Positions 1-9,340 of a stretch of DNA of 64,000 bases are shown one piece after another. The notes beneath the pieces are model-generated. The model saw only the letters and a program-made list of their open reading frames with translations. It did no database searches and had not been told where the DNA came from. The stretch is from Myxococcales bacterium (GTDB taxonomy: Bacteria > Myxococcota_A > Polyangia > Haliangiales > Haliangiaceae): the NCBI GenBank assembly GCA_016716835.1, contig JADJUW010000001.1:62001-126000 (forward strand). Direction: 5' to 3'. Within the stretch, counting starts at the first letter, position 1; the number at the start of each line of letters is the position of its first letter. Position numbers and translations under genes: made by a program.

Positions 1-222
1 GTACTGCACCGTCTCGATGTCGCCCTTGTCGCGCGGCAAGAGGAGGTTGCGCGCAAAGTGCTTAAACGTAATGCCGAGGCCCGTCAGCGTCGCCGATAAA
101 AACGACGCGTCGTCGTTGGTCGGGCGCGCCACCAGCACGCTGCGCTGCTTTGGGTTTTTCACCGAGGTCGAGACGACGACCGGGCCGTCGCTAGGTGGAG
201 CTGCGTGATGTCCTGAAGCCAT
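1..222 (-). CDS. nuoI: NADH-quinone oxidoreductase subunit I (5' part only)
   Basis: NuoI is the peripheral-arm complex I subunit that carries two 4Fe-4S clusters (N6a/N6b) and passes electrons from NuoG towards NuoB. Only the first 74 codons lie in the window; the ferredoxin-type cysteine motifs would follow beyond the edge. The visible part contains GLGITFKHF and ends in ETVQY, both typical of the NuoI N-terminus. The ATG (222-220) lies 22 nt after the nuoH stop, as expected for the last visible gene of the operon. The first 30 residues are a non-conserved Ser/Pro/Val-rich extension. Identification rests on this short match plus its place after nuoH. Confidence 0.85.
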   Translation of the reverse strand, partial: MASGHHAAPPSDGPVVVSTSVKNPKQRSVLVARPTNDDASFLSATLTGLGITFKHFARNLLLPRDKGDIETVQY

Positions 223-244
223 GGGGTCCTCGTTTGCGATCAGC

Positions 245-1441
245 TTAGATAAAAAACAACTTGATCAGTGCCGTCAGCATGACGTTGGCCAGCGCCAACG
301 GCAAGAGCCATTTCCAGCCCAGGTTCATCAGCTGGTCGGCGCGGAAACGCGGCAGGGTCCAGCGAATGAGCAGCTGGAACGAGCACAGCAAGACCACCTT
401 GAGGCCAAACGCCGCAAATTGCAGCAGCGACACCAGCCAGTGGTCCATGGCGAAGAAGGCGCCGCCCGTCGAAATGCCGAGCTCGTTGACGTAGCCGCCA
501 AAGCGGAAACCATCGGGGTCGAGGAAGGGCACCTGGTAGCCGCCAAAGAACACGGTGGTGACCACGGCCGAGACGAAGACGATTTCGATGAACTCGGCGA
601 GATAGAACATGCCAAAGCGCATGCCCGAGTATTCGACGAAGTAGCCGACGATTTCCGATTCGCCCTCGGGGATGTCAAACGGCGCGCGCTTGGTCTCGGC
701 GATCGACGCCGTAAAAAAGAGCACCAGCGCCAACGGCTGCCACAGCCACAGCCAGTTCATGGGATTGCTGGCCGACATGGTGCTGCTGGCGCCGTGCGCC
801 GCGATCCAGCCCGGCTCGAGGCTGCCGACGAGCAAGAACACGCCCATCAGCGACAGGCCCATGGACACTTCGTAGGCCATCATTTGCGATGAGCCGCGCA
901 GGCCGCCAAGGAGCGCCCACTTGTTGTAGCTGGCCCAGCCAGCCAGCGTGGTGCCGTAGTTGGCAAGGGTGAGCACGGCGAAGTAGAACAGCAGGCCAAA
1001 GTCGACTTGCAAGATTTGCAGGCGGATGGCGTCGGCAAAGCCGGGCGCGGTAGGGGCGGCGGCGAGCGCGGCAACATCGAGCGGCGCCGTCAGGCTGTGC
1101 GGAAAAATCGTCGGGCCAAACGGAATGATGGCAAACGCCACCAGCACCGGGGCGAGCGCGATAATCGGCGCCAAGGTAAACAAGCCCTTGTGGGCGTTGG
1201 TTGGCACGACGTCTTCTTTGAATGCCATCTTGATGCCGTCAGCGACAAAGTGAAGAATGCCCTTGAGGCGGATCTTCATGCCGAGCAGCGGCAGCATCGC
1301 GCGGTTGGGGCCGAGGCGGTCTTGCATCATCGCGCTCTGGCGACGCTCGGCCCACGTGAGCAGCGAGGCGAGCGGCATGACAAAGCCAAACACCAAGAGC
1401 AGCCACTTGGTAATCGGTGAGTTGAGAATGGTTGGTATCAT
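245..1441 (-). CDS. nuoH: NADH-quinone oxidoreductase subunit H
   Basis: NuoH is the membrane subunit of complex I that joins the hydrophilic arm to the proton-pumping arm and forms part of the quinone chamber. The product is about 398 residues with eight or more hydrophobic segments. It shows the conserved WAERR and QDRLGPNR motifs near the N-terminus, the loop ETKRAPFDIPEGESEIV, and EYSGMRF. The start chosen is the ATG at 1441, only 5 nt after the nuoG TAA, giving the usual hydrophobic N-terminus (MIPTILNSP). An in-frame extension upstream would run into nuoG and is not family-like. It is translated with nuoG and followed by nuoI. Confidence 0.95.
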   Translation of the reverse strand: MIPTILNSPITKWLLLVFGFVMPLASLLTWAERRQSAMMQDRLGPNRAMLPLLGMKIRLKGILHFVADGIKMAFKEDVVPTNAHKGLFTLAPIIALAPVLVAFAIIPFGPTIFPHSLTAPLDVAALAAAPTAPGFADAIRLQILQVDFGLLFYFAVLTLANYGTTLAGWASYNKWALLGGLRGSSQMMAYEVSMGLSLMGVFLLVGSLEPGWIAAHGASSTMSASNPMNWLWLWQPLALVLFFTASIAETKRAPFDIPEGESEIVGYFVEYSGMRFGMFYLAEFIEIVFVSAVVTTVFFGGYQVPFLDPDGFRFGGYVNELGISTGGAFFAMDHWLVSLLQFAAFGLKVVLLCSFQLLIRWTLPRFRADQLMNLGWKWLLPLALANVMLTALIKLFFI

Positions 1442-1446
1442 GGGGG

Positions 1447-3017
1447 TTACCCTCGGCTCCCGGCGAAGCGCAGTTGCAGCGGCCGCACGTCGCGGCCCCA
1501 TTTAGCGTCGGCAAAGGATGGTGACAGCGCGGCGTAGGCGGTGAAGACTTCCTTGGCGTTTTTATGCCCGAGCTTTGTCCCGACTAATTCGCCGAGTTCG
1601 GCGACGCCCTGCCACGCCGGCTTGGCGAGGCCGGGCGCTGAAACGGCGGCGTGAAAGCGCTGCGTCTTGTTTTGCCGATTGGTGACGGTGCCCGACATCT
1701 CGGCCCATGCGGCGGCGGGCAGCGCGATGGCGGCGGTGCGCACCGCGCCAACTTCGTGCGAGGCAATCGCGATGAGCGGCGCCTTGGTGGCGCCAAGGTC
1801 AAGCGTGGTGCCGAGCGCGACCACGGCTTTGACAGTGCCGGCGGCCAGCGCCGCGCCCAGTTGCGAGGTATCGGTCAGGGTAACATTGAGCGCTGCGGCT
1901 AGCGCGGTGACACCGGCGCGGTTGGGGCTGACGTCGGCGTCGCGCAAGATCTTGTCGGCGCGGCCCGGCACGGGCGCGGCGCCGGTGGCAAACACCGGTC
2001 CGCCAACAGCGGCGGCCAACTTGAGCAGCGCGAAATTATCTTCGTTGCAATGGTCATACGAGGCGACAAACGCCACCTGTTTGCCATGCGCCTTGATGAG
2101 CTCGGCGGCGGCGGCGAGCGCCTTAGGCCACGAGCTCGGCAAGCCATTTTGCAGCGGCGCCGCCAGGCGGTTTTCGCGCAGCGCGTGGTACGTGAGACGG
2201 CCCTCGTCGCACATCCAATATTTATTTACCGCCGCATTGTGGCGCGGCACGAGGCGCCACACGCGGTCGTCTTTGGCGTGGATTTCGATGTTGCAGCCCG
2301 TCGCGCAGCCGGTGCACACCGATGGCGTCGCGTCGAGCTCCCACGCGCGCATGGTGAAGCGGAAGTCTTTCGACGTCAGCGCGCCAACCGGGCAGACATC
2401 CACGGTGTTGAGCGAATAGGGATTGTCGAGCACGGCGCCCGGCGCGCAGCCGAGCTCTTCGTGGTTGCCGCGATGGGCCATCTCGAGTTGGTGCTCGCCG
2501 GCGACCTCGTCGCACACGCGAATGCAGCGCGTGCACAAGATGCAGCGCTCGGCGTCGAGGACAATCGTTGGCCCCAAGTCTTTGACCTTGGGCTTGTGTA
2601 CCTTGGGCACGTCGACGCGCGAGGCTTGGTTATTGTTGTCGACGTAGAGTTTTTGCAGCGTGCACTCGCCGGCTTTATCGCAAATAGGGCAGTCGATCGG
2701 ATGGTTCACTAAGGTGAACTCGAGCATCTGCCGCCGCGCCTCGGTGGAGGCGGCGTCTTTGGTGTGCACCACCATGCCCTCGCCGCATGTGGTCTGACAC
2801 GACGGCGCGAGCTTGGGCGACTTCTCGACAGTGACCAGACACTGGCGACAACACGCGGCGATGGAGAGGCCGGGGTGATAACAAAACGCCGAGATATCGA
2901 CGCCCGTGGTCTTGGCGGCCTCGAGCACGTTGGTGCCCTTGGGCACGGTGACCGAGGTGCCGTCGATGGTGAGGGTGACGGTGTTTGGCGCAGGCGCCGG
3001 GGTGGCCGTGTCGGTAC

Positions 3018-3021
<4 letters not shown>
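1447..3021 (-). CDS. nuoG: NADH-quinone oxidoreductase subunit G (short form)
   Basis: NuoG carries several Fe-S clusters of the peripheral arm. The N-terminal 2Fe-2S domain has cysteines around residues 35-65. The His-Cys cluster is visible as HPIDCPICDKAGEC, followed by CILCTRCIRVC, VCPVGAL and a further CTGCATGC motif that begins the molybdopterin-oxidoreductase-like domain. At about 524 residues it is shorter than the 680-900 residues common in the family, and the C-terminal half is a reduced, alanine-rich remnant of that domain. The ATG at 3021 overlaps the nuoD TGA (ATGA), which indicates translational coupling. Unusually, nuoG follows nuoD directly with no nuoE or nuoF between them. 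Confidence 0.93.
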
Positions 3022-4259
<1,238 letters not shown>

Positions 4260-4270
4260 GATGCGCGCCT

Positions 4271-4810
4271 TTACTTATTCTCGAGCGTCTCGGTTTGCAG
4301 GTCGGCGCGCCGGATGAGCGGCTGGCGCTTGTCTTTGGGATAGTCTTTGCGCAGCGGAAAGCCGACAAATTCTTCGTAGAGATAGATGCGGCGCAGATCG
4401 GGGTGGCCCTCGAACTTGATGCCGTACATGTCGTAGGTCTCGCGCTCTTGCCAGTTGAGCGCCGGCCACACGCTGGCCAGCGAGGCGACGCGTGGGTCGG
4501 CCTCGGTAACGCGCACCGCGAGGCGGACGCGATGGCGGTGCGCCAGCGAGCGCAGCTGGTACGAAACCTCGAAGCGTGGATCGACCGGTTCATCGTCGGC
4601 GATGCCCGGCACGCGTTGCTCCGAGCGATCGAGGCAGGTGACGAACATCGCCTGGTCAAACGCCATTGCCGGGTCGTCGCGCAGAAACAGCGCGATGTCT
4701 TTGAGCGCGTCGCGCTTGATGAGCGCGATTTCGTCGCCAAATTGCGACTCCGTGTGTTCCACCGCATGAGCAAACTTGCTCTTGATGGCATCGATTACTT
4801 TTTGCGACAT
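4271..4810 (-). CDS. nuoC: NADH-quinone oxidoreductase subunit C
   Basis: NuoC is the 30-kDa-type subunit of the complex I peripheral arm. The 179-residue product carries the family signature in its second half (WQERETYDMYGIKFEGHPDL, then RRIYLYEEFVGFPLRKDYP). The N-terminal 100 residues are the less conserved alpha/beta region. It begins 20 nt after the nuoB stop and ends 11 nt before nuoD, inside the same operon. Confidence 0.95.
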   Translation of the reverse strand: MSQKVIDAIKSKFAHAVEHTESQFGDEIALIKRDALKDIALFLRDDPAMAFDQAMFVTCLDRSEQRVPGIADDEPVDPRFEVSYQLRSLAHRHRVRLAVRVTEADPRVASLASVWPALNWQERETYDMYGIKFEGHPDLRRIYLYEEFVGFPLRKDYPKDKRQPLIRRADLQTETLENK

Positions 4811-4830
4811 AGGGCCTCTGTGGTTGCAGC

Positions 4831-5358
4831 CTAGAGCTTGGCAGCCGGCGTCGGCAGCTTGGCGTTGTCCGTCTGCGCCGCTTGCTGCTGGCGATAACTA
4901 ACTTGGTTGCGGCCGGTGCCCTTTTGCACGCGCTCTTGCAACAAGATGATCGCGTCGAGCACCTGCTCGGGGCGGGGTGGACAACCCGGAATGTAGACAT
5001 CCACCGGCACCACCTGATCGGCGCCGGGCATGGCGTGATAGTTCTGATAAAAGCCGCCGGTCGACGCGCAGACGCCAAAGGCGATGACCCACTTGGGTTC
5101 GGCCATCTGGTCATAGACGCGGCGCAGCGCGGGGCCTTGCTTTTCGGTGATGGTGCCGACAATCATCATGAGGTCGGATTGCCGCGGCGAAAAGCGCGGA
5201 AACTCGGCGCCAAAGCGCGCGATGTCGTACTTCGAGCCGACGACCGACATGAATTCCATGCCGCAGCAGGCGGTGACAAACGGGTAGGTGAAGAACGAAT
5301 TCTTCCGACCCCAGTTCGCGGCGTCTTCCAGCCGCGTGGTTGCTAGTTCGACTCCCAT
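4831..5358 (-). CDS. nuoB: NADH-quinone oxidoreductase subunit B
   Basis: NuoB carries the terminal N2 4Fe-4S cluster that reduces quinone. The 175-residue product shows the paired cysteines in VTACCGMEFM, then GVCASTGGFY and the final cysteine in YIPGCPPRPEQ. The chosen ATG (5358) lies inside the last codons of nuoA, overlapping it by 16 nt, and gives the usual short N-terminus (MGVELATTRLEDAANWGRK). A longer in-frame extension runs antisense-like through nuoA and lacks family similarity. The last 25 residues are a variable Gln/Ala-rich tail. Confidence 0.95.
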   Translation of the reverse strand: MGVELATTRLEDAANWGRKNSFFTYPFVTACCGMEFMSVVGSKYDIARFGAEFPRFSPRQSDLMMIVGTITEKQGPALRRVYDQMAEPKWVIAFGVCASTGGFYQNYHAMPGADQVVPVDVYIPGCPPRPEQVLDAIILLQERVQKGTGRNQVSYRQQQAAQTDNAKLPTPAAKL

Positions 5359-5732
5359 CCCAATGCCTTCTTTCGCCACAGGTAAGCCAGGGCGGCGGTG
5401 ATAATCGCGACAAACAAAAACATCTCGACAAAGCCGAGCAAGCTGACGCCACCGGCCGCGTTGGTGGACAGCTTGGTGTAGAGCACCGCCCACGGGTACA
5501 TGAACGCCGCCTCGATGTCGAAGACGAGGAACAAGATCGCGATGTGATAAAATTTGATCGAGAACTGGCCACGCGGCGAACCAATGGGATCCGAGCCGCA
5601 TTCGAACGTCGCGTTCTTGATCGCGTTAGAGGACTTGGGCCCGATGAGCACCGAGACCGCGGTTAATAAGCCGCAAAACCCGACGGCCAGGAGAATTGCG
5701 ATGCCTGCTGAGGGAAAAGCCTGTAGTTCCAA
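5343..5732 (-). CDS. nuoA: NADH-quinone oxidoreductase subunit A
   Basis: NuoA is a small three-helix membrane subunit of complex I. The 129-residue product has three hydrophobic segments and the conserved FECG(S)DP loop and KFYHIAILFLVFDIEAAF region. The only family-like start is a TTG at 5732; no ATG or GTG gives the first helix. A strong promoter (TTGACC-N16-TATACT) ends only 9 nt upstream of that TTG, so the mRNA probably has almost no 5' leader. It is the first gene of the nuo operon. Confidence 0.93.
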   Translation of the reverse strand: MELQAFPSAGIAILLAVGFCGLLTAVSVLIGPKSSNAIKNATFECGSDPIGSPRGQFSIKFYHIAILFLVFDIEAAFMYPWAVLYTKLSTNAAGGVSLLGFVEMFLFVAIITAALAYLWRKKALGWESN

Positions 5733-5741
5733 AACCTCGCC

Positions 5742-5769
5742 AGTATAGAGAACGCGGGGTACTGGTCAA
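5742..5769 (-). promoter_or_regulatory. Sigma70-type promoter of the nuo operon
   Basis: On the minus strand there is TTGACC at 5769-5764, a 16-nt spacer and TATACT at 5747-5742. Transcription would begin within a base or two of the nuoA TTG at 5732, giving a leaderless or near-leaderless message. The match to consensus is good; function is inferred. Confidence 0.6.
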
Positions 5770-5878
5770 CCGCGCTGGGGAGCGATTAGCGGTATATTTA
5801 CAGCTAGATCGGACGCTCGGAGGCGCCGGGGATGAGGTCGTTTTGAGCGCGCCGCAATGGCGCGTTGAGTAACGCGGC

Positions 5879-6394
5879 CTACGACGTCTGTTGGGCGTTG
5901 CGCAGGGCGTCTTCAAACGCTTGGCTGACGTAGAGATCTGTGGTCGCCAAGATGACGTGTTCCGGAAATGGTCGCCGATGGGCGCGAATTTCCTCGACGA
6001 TTGCGCGCGTGGCTTCCTCCGGCGCGACGTCGCCCAAATCGACGCCGATGGCGGGGATGGCGATGGTCTTGAGCTTATAGGCATCGGCCGCCAGCAGCGC
6101 GACGCGCGCGGCGCGACGGACATTCTCCGTGATCACGCGTTGGCCAGGTTCGGCGATGATGGGCGCGTGGATGATGTGTTTGGCGGGAAGATTGCCGCCT
6201 TTGGTCACGATGGCGGCACCCACGGCCAGTGGGGCCTTGAGCTGGGCTTGCTGCTCGATGGCGGCACCGGCAGCGCGGCGAATCGCCCCGGAAAGCCCGG
6301 TATTCATGATGCAGAGCGAATTGGTCGGGTTAACAATGCCGTCCACCGCGAGGGTGGTGACTTCGGCCCGGTCTAATGAAACTGATACTCCCAC
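5879..6394 (-). CDS. Macrodomain protein (O-acetyl-ADP-ribose deacetylase-like)
   Basis: Macrodomains bind ADP-ribose and often remove it from proteins or hydrolyse O-acetyl-ADP-ribose. The 171-residue product is one macrodomain: VDGIVNPTNSLCIMNTGLSGAIRRAAG covers the first ligand loop (the usual NAAN..L..GGGVAGAI is altered to NPTNS and TGLSGAI), followed by A(P)LAVGAAIVTKGGNLPAKHIIHAP and a second loop IPAIGVDLGDVAPEEATR. The start is a GTG at 6394; no ATG gives a better fit. It lies upstream of nuoA on the same strand with 146 bp between, which holds the nuo promoter. The altered substrate loop makes the exact activity uncertain. Confidence 0.85.
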   Translation of the reverse strand: MGVSVSLDRAEVTTLAVDGIVNPTNSLCIMNTGLSGAIRRAAGAAIEQQAQLKAPLAVGAAIVTKGGNLPAKHIIHAPIIAEPGQRVITENVRRAARVALLAADAYKLKTIAIPAIGVDLGDVAPEEATRAIVEEIRAHRRPFPEHVILATTDLYVSQAFEDALRNAQQTS

Positions 6395-6431
6395 GCGGCC
6401 GGACTAACACATCGGACGTCCACGTTGCAAC

Positions 6432-6944
6432 TCACCGGTGGGCTAAGGCCCCACTATCCTTACGCAAAGGCTTTTTCGATGTCGCTGACCACCACGGATT
6501 CGGGGCATTGGCGGGCGGTGGCCATTTCTTTGACCATGAGCGTGCGCACTTTTTCGAGCAGCTCTTTTCCCCAAATGACAAGGCCTTGGTGCTTTTCAGG
6601 CGGTAGAGGTCGCGGAAGACCTCGGCGACGTCAAACAGCGAACCGGTGCGGATTTTTTCTTGGAAACCCCGGCTGCGGCGGTTCCACGTCTGCTTGTCGA
6701 TGCGGACGTCGGGATCTTTTAGGAGTTCAAAGACTTCCTCAATTTCGTCGGTTGACGCCACGGGGCGCAGGCCCACTTGATCGGCCTTATCGCGCGGCAC
6801 CATGACCTGTAGATCGCTGCCGAGCACCTTTAAGACGTAGAACGAGCACAGAGTTGCGTTGATCTCTTTTTGCTCAATCCCAATGATTTCGGCCACTCCG
6901 CGGCCTGGATACACGGTCTTATCTCCTATGCGATACTCGCTCAT
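6432..6944 (-). CDS. cdnL: CarD/CdnL-family transcription regulator, C-terminus frameshifted
   Basis: CdnL/CarD proteins bind the RNA polymerase beta subunit and stabilise open promoter complexes; CdnL is essential in Myxococcus xanthus. Residues 1-127 match the family: an N-terminal Tudor-like RNA-polymerase-interaction domain (GDKTVYPGRGVAEIIG, SFYVLKVL) and the start of the helical domain (TWNRRSRGFQEKI, AEVFRDLYRLK, LSFGEK). After LSFGEK the frame turns to non-family, Trp/Ser/Lys-rich sequence. Reading one base back at the A4 run (T4 on the plus strand at 6565-6568) restores ELLEKVRTLMVKEMA and ends ..SDIEKAFA with TAA at 6460-6462, giving a normal 161-residue protein. A GGAGG ribosome site precedes the ATG. 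The cause may be a sequence error, a mutation or recoding. Confidence 0.88.
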   Translation of the reverse strand: MSEYRIGDKTVYPGRGVAEIIGIEQKEINATLCSFYVLKVLGSDLQVMVPRDKADQVGLRPVASTDEIEEVFELLKDPDVRIDKQTWNRRSRGFQEKIRTGSLFDVAEVFRDLYRLKSTKALSFGEKSCSKKCARSWSKKWPPPANAPNPWWSATSKKPLRKDSGALAHR

Positions 6945-6970
6945 CCAGCCTCCACCAACAGTGAGGTACG

Positions 6971-7042
6971 AGTGTATCAGCTACCGACTACCATTCAATA
7001 CATTTCTATATAGAGTTATCGAAGGGCCGGTTCTTGTATCAA
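6971..7042 (-). promoter_or_regulatory. Candidate promoter region of cdnL
   Basis: This AT-rich stretch lies upstream of cdnL. Two candidate sigma70 promoters on the minus strand are TTGAAT (6998-6993)-N16-TACACT (6976-6971) and, further out, TTGATA (7042-7037)-N17-ATAACT (7019-7014). Both would give a leader containing the GGAGG site at about 6949-6953. Which is used cannot be decided from sequence. Confidence 0.4.
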
Positions 7043-7101
7043 ACGTAATTAACACAACAACTTAGGGCGATTCACCCGGCGGTTTTTGTACGTGGGATCG
7101 A

Positions 7102-7842
7102 CTAAGGCAGTGGGTAGACGCCGTTGTCGCTGTAAATGTTTTCAATCTGCCATTGGCCGTTTTCGCGTTCCAGCGCGATTAGAAACCACAAGTCGCCGGC
7201 GAAAAACGAAAACTGCGCCCGGTCTTCGCTCACAAGATTGGCCTTGGTGCCGCTGGCCAGCGCCGCGGCGAGGCCGGTTCGGGCGATGCCGAGTTGTTGG
7301 GTCAGCTCGACCTGGCGGTCAGAGGTCCAGACGCCGACGAGGGTTTGGACCGCAGAGGTTTCCAGTGCATCGGCCAGCGCCGCAAGCACGGATTCTGGAG
7401 TGGCGTAGAATGTTGCGGCGAGCAGCGGCGTTCCTGCGTACCAATAGTTGCCGTGTTTGACGAACTCGGCGCGCTGGACCGCCCCAGTGGGCGACGCAAC
7501 CGCATCGGTGGTGATAATCGCCGAGCGCGTCAGCACCATGGGGGCCAGGGCCGGCTTGAGATCGGTGGTGAGCGCTTGCAATTGCGCCGTGCGTTCCGCG
7601 GACTGCTCGCTCCATCGCTTGGCGAATTCGGCATAAGGCGTGCGTTTTTGCAGCGCGGTCGTGAGCAGGGCATAGGCGGCTTGTGGATCGTTCGTGCGCA
7701 GCGCATCGGCGTACAGCGCGACCGCGGCATGCGGCGTGGGTGCATGCGGGCGGTGGCAGGCCGCCAGCGCGCCGGCGGCGAGCAGGGCGGCAACGACAGC
7801 AACGAGTAACGCGGCGTCGAAGCCGCGGCGACCACCAAGCAT
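7102..7842 (-). CDS. Lipoprotein of unknown function, NTF2-like
   Basis: The 246-residue product has an Arg-rich start, a hydrophobic stretch and a lipobox ending LAAGALAAC, so it is probably a lipoprotein cleaved at Cys about 28. The mature part reads as a helix-rich then beta-rich domain (ALYADALRTNDPQAAYALL.., later AQFSFFAGDLWFLIALERENGQWQIENIY), reminiscent of NTF2/DUF4878-type folds; this is an impression only. Its ATG sits exactly at the edge of a 309-bp repeat, and an intrinsic terminator ends 25 nt upstream. A TAGCAA hexamer 9 nt before the ATG could be a -10 element for leaderless transcription after that terminator. Confidence 0.8.
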   Translation of the reverse strand: MLGGRRGFDAALLVAVVAALLAAGALAACHRPHAPTPHAAVALYADALRTNDPQAAYALLTTALQKRTPYAEFAKRWSEQSAERTAQLQALTTDLKPALAPMVLTRSAIITTDAVASPTGAVQRAEFVKHGNYWYAGTPLLAATFYATPESVLAALADALETSAVQTLVGVWTSDRQVELTQQLGIARTGLAAALASGTKANLVSEDRAQFSFFAGDLWFLIALERENGQWQIENIYSDNGVYPLP

Positions 7843-8148
7843 GGCGACATCTTGCTAGGCTGCTGCGAAAAAAGAAAGCCGCCGCGCAGAATTGCGCGAC
7901 GGCCGTGCCGGCGCCGTCCGTCCGATTCACCGGCGATATAGGTGTATTGCGATGAGCGTGCCAAGGCGGCAGCGGTCGGGTGCGCTGCCGGGAAATGCCA
8001 GCGGGGAGGGCCGCCTGCGACGGGATGTGACCACGTGGATACAGGGGCGTGGCGAGCGGGTGGGGCGACGGCGCGACAGGTCGCGCGTGCCATTGACCTG
8101 TAAACTTTGAGGCGCCGGGCGCGGCCGCAAATGACCAGCGCCCCGGCG
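7840..8148. repeat. 309-bp direct repeat, copy 1 (repeat A)
   Basis: This segment aligns without gaps to 10177-10485, offset 2337 bp; I count about 15 differences by eye (about 95% identity). It carries a minus-strand intrinsic terminator and ends exactly at the ATG of the lipoprotein at 7842. No frame in it looks coding. Six substitutions cluster in a short stretch next to the conserved CACCGGCG. It may be a leader RNA, a duplicated upstream region or an intergenic repeat. Confidence 0.9.
7868..7903 (-). terminator. Intrinsic terminator in repeat A copy 1
   Basis: Minus-strand reading gives a 10-bp stem (GCCGTCGCGC / GCGCGGCGGC, one G-U pair), a 6-nt loop and TTTCTTTTTT. It would stop transcription from the DUF3592 region before the lipoprotein gene, or act as an attenuator for that gene, whose ATG is 25 nt further on. 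Confidence 0.8.
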
Positions 8149-8150
8149 TC

Positions 8151-8257
8151 GGGGATAGGAAATTTTAGGCGGAAAATGCGGAGGGTGGCGCGGGCCGAGC
8201 GGGGCTGGCAAGGTGCCAGATGCCGGGGTGCGGGTGATTTATAGCCTTCCGATCACT
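8151..8257. repeat. Repeat B copy 1, 3' flank of a small ORF
   Basis: This imperfect repeat, about 107 bp, is related to 9222-9340. Shared blocks include GGGGATAGGAAATTT, GGCTGGC, AGATGCCGG and AGCCTTC(C/A)GATCACT. In both places its end abuts the stop codon of a minus-strand ORF, so it behaves like a 3' untranslated element. It directly adjoins repeat A copy 1. Confidence 0.7.
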
Positions 8258-8456
8258 GATATTGATCGACGAGGCCGGCGCAGCTTGCGTCGTTGCTGCG
8301 TAGCGGTACGAGGTTCATCGCTTGCGTAGCAAATATCTGCAGCTGGTTGGAATTCTTTTGGACACGGTTTACGCCGCTTGGACACCCAAGCGCCAGCAGG
8401 AGGCCGGGCACGCCCAAATAGAACAAGCCGCCGCTACTTGCGTTGCCCGAGTTCAT
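8253..8456 (-). CDS. Small putative lipoprotein
   Basis: A 67-codon ORF overlaps the end of the DUF3592 gene by 23 nt in another frame, starting with GTG-ATG. Residues 10-26 are hydrophobic and end LLLALGC, a plausible lipobox, leaving a 43-residue mature peptide with one further Cys. It lacks the usual basic residue at the N-terminus. No family is recognised. Position directly after the DUF3592 frame and before repeat B supports, but does not prove, that it is a gene. Confidence 0.4.
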   Translation of the reverse strand: MNSGNASSGGLFYLGVPGLLLALGCPSGVNRVQKNSNQLQIFATQAMNLVPLRSNDASCAGLVDQYQ

Positions 8457-9069
8457 CACGCAGCTTGCGCCAAGTCTTGTAAGTTTTGATAAGTAGTGGC
8501 AAGAAGACGATGAGCAGCAGATATCGCGGAAGCGCGTAGTCAAACACCAGGTCGTCAATGAGATCCACGAACGCAGCTGCGGCAACCGTCCCAAAGAGCG
8601 TGGTGTGCAAAGAAGTAGCTGCTGAGAAGCCTTGGTAGTAGAGCTTTAAGCGCGCCCGGTGTCGGTGGGAGAACTTGAAAAAGAGACACATGCCAGCTGC
8701 CATCCCAGCTAGCAGGCCCATGACAATGCCCGCGTAGTAGTCCTCTTGCCAGTCATCGAGCAACACCGCATTGGAAGGTTCTTCCCTGTCTACGAGCAGG
8801 CGCAATTGGTCGCCCACGGACACGGGGTGTGATTTGTCGCGATTGGTCTCAATTTCTAGTGCGTGCGGCCTTCCGCCGAGCTTCCATCCGACGTTGATGC
8901 GATAGGTGTGAGAACGCTTGTAAGAGTCAACCTTCGCGACGCTCGTCACCGTGGCTGTTGTCATGGCAGAGCCAAGGCGCCAGTTTCGCTCGTCGTTGGT
9001 GAGCTGGAATGCTACCGCACTGATGCACGCAAGCATCGCCACGAGTAACCAGAAGTAGACGGGCCTCAT
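8434..9069 (-). CDS. DUF3592-type membrane protein
   Basis: The 211-residue product has an N-terminal transmembrane segment (FWLLVAMLACISAVAF), then an extracytoplasmic beta-rich DUF3592-like domain (ATVTSVAKVDSYKRSHTYRINVGWKLGG .. VSVGDQLRLLVDREEPSNAVL), and three more hydrophobic helices towards the C-terminus. DUF3592 proteins are membrane proteins of unknown role. A 15-codon ORF (9066-9113) ends ATGA on its start codon and might couple translation. The gene sits alone between repeats and lacks homologous context. Confidence 0.75.
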   Translation of the reverse strand: MRPVYFWLLVAMLACISAVAFQLTNDERNWRLGSAMTTATVTSVAKVDSYKRSHTYRINVGWKLGGRPHALEIETNRDKSHPVSVGDQLRLLVDREEPSNAVLLDDWQEDYYAGIVMGLLAGMAAGMCLFFKFSHRHRARLKLYYQGFSAATSLHTTLFGTVAAAAFVDLIDDLVFDYALPRYLLLIVFLPLLIKTYKTWRKLRDELGQRK

Positions 9070-9208
9070 GCTTGCACAACGTTCCGAAAATTCGGTTCAG
9101 AGGAAGCGTCCATCCTGATTTGCCTGCGAGCCTGGGATCTGCAAGCCTTTACTACTAACCCGGATAGTAGATCGCAATCGTCAGCGATTGAATTGCGGTG
9201 TCTGCTTA

Positions 9209-9340
9209 GGGGATAGGAAATGGGGATAGGAAATTTCAGCCGGAAATTGCGACGGGTGGCAGGGGGCGTGCAGGGCTGGCAGGGGCTGGCAGGGGTGCGA
9301 AGATGCCGGCTCACGGGGGATTCAAAGCCTTCAGATCACT
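9209..9340. repeat. Repeat B copy 2 with a 13-bp tandem duplication
   Basis: 9222-9340 is the second copy of repeat B; just before it the 13-mer GGGGATAGGAAAT (9209-9221) is duplicated in tandem. A GGCTGGCAGG unit is also doubled inside. The rest of the 9070-9330 gap shows no gene apart from the short upstream ORF noted under the DUF3592 gene. Confidence 0.7.

Noticed and set aside
5847..5866. Hairpin CGCGCC-loop-GGCGCG after the macrodomain gene
   Set aside because: Stem of only about six pairs and no U-tract on either strand; not counted as a terminator.
9066..9113. 15-codon ORF ending ATGA on the DUF3592 start
   Set aside because: It might couple translation, but it is too short and lacks a convincing ribosome site; noted only under the DUF3592 gene.
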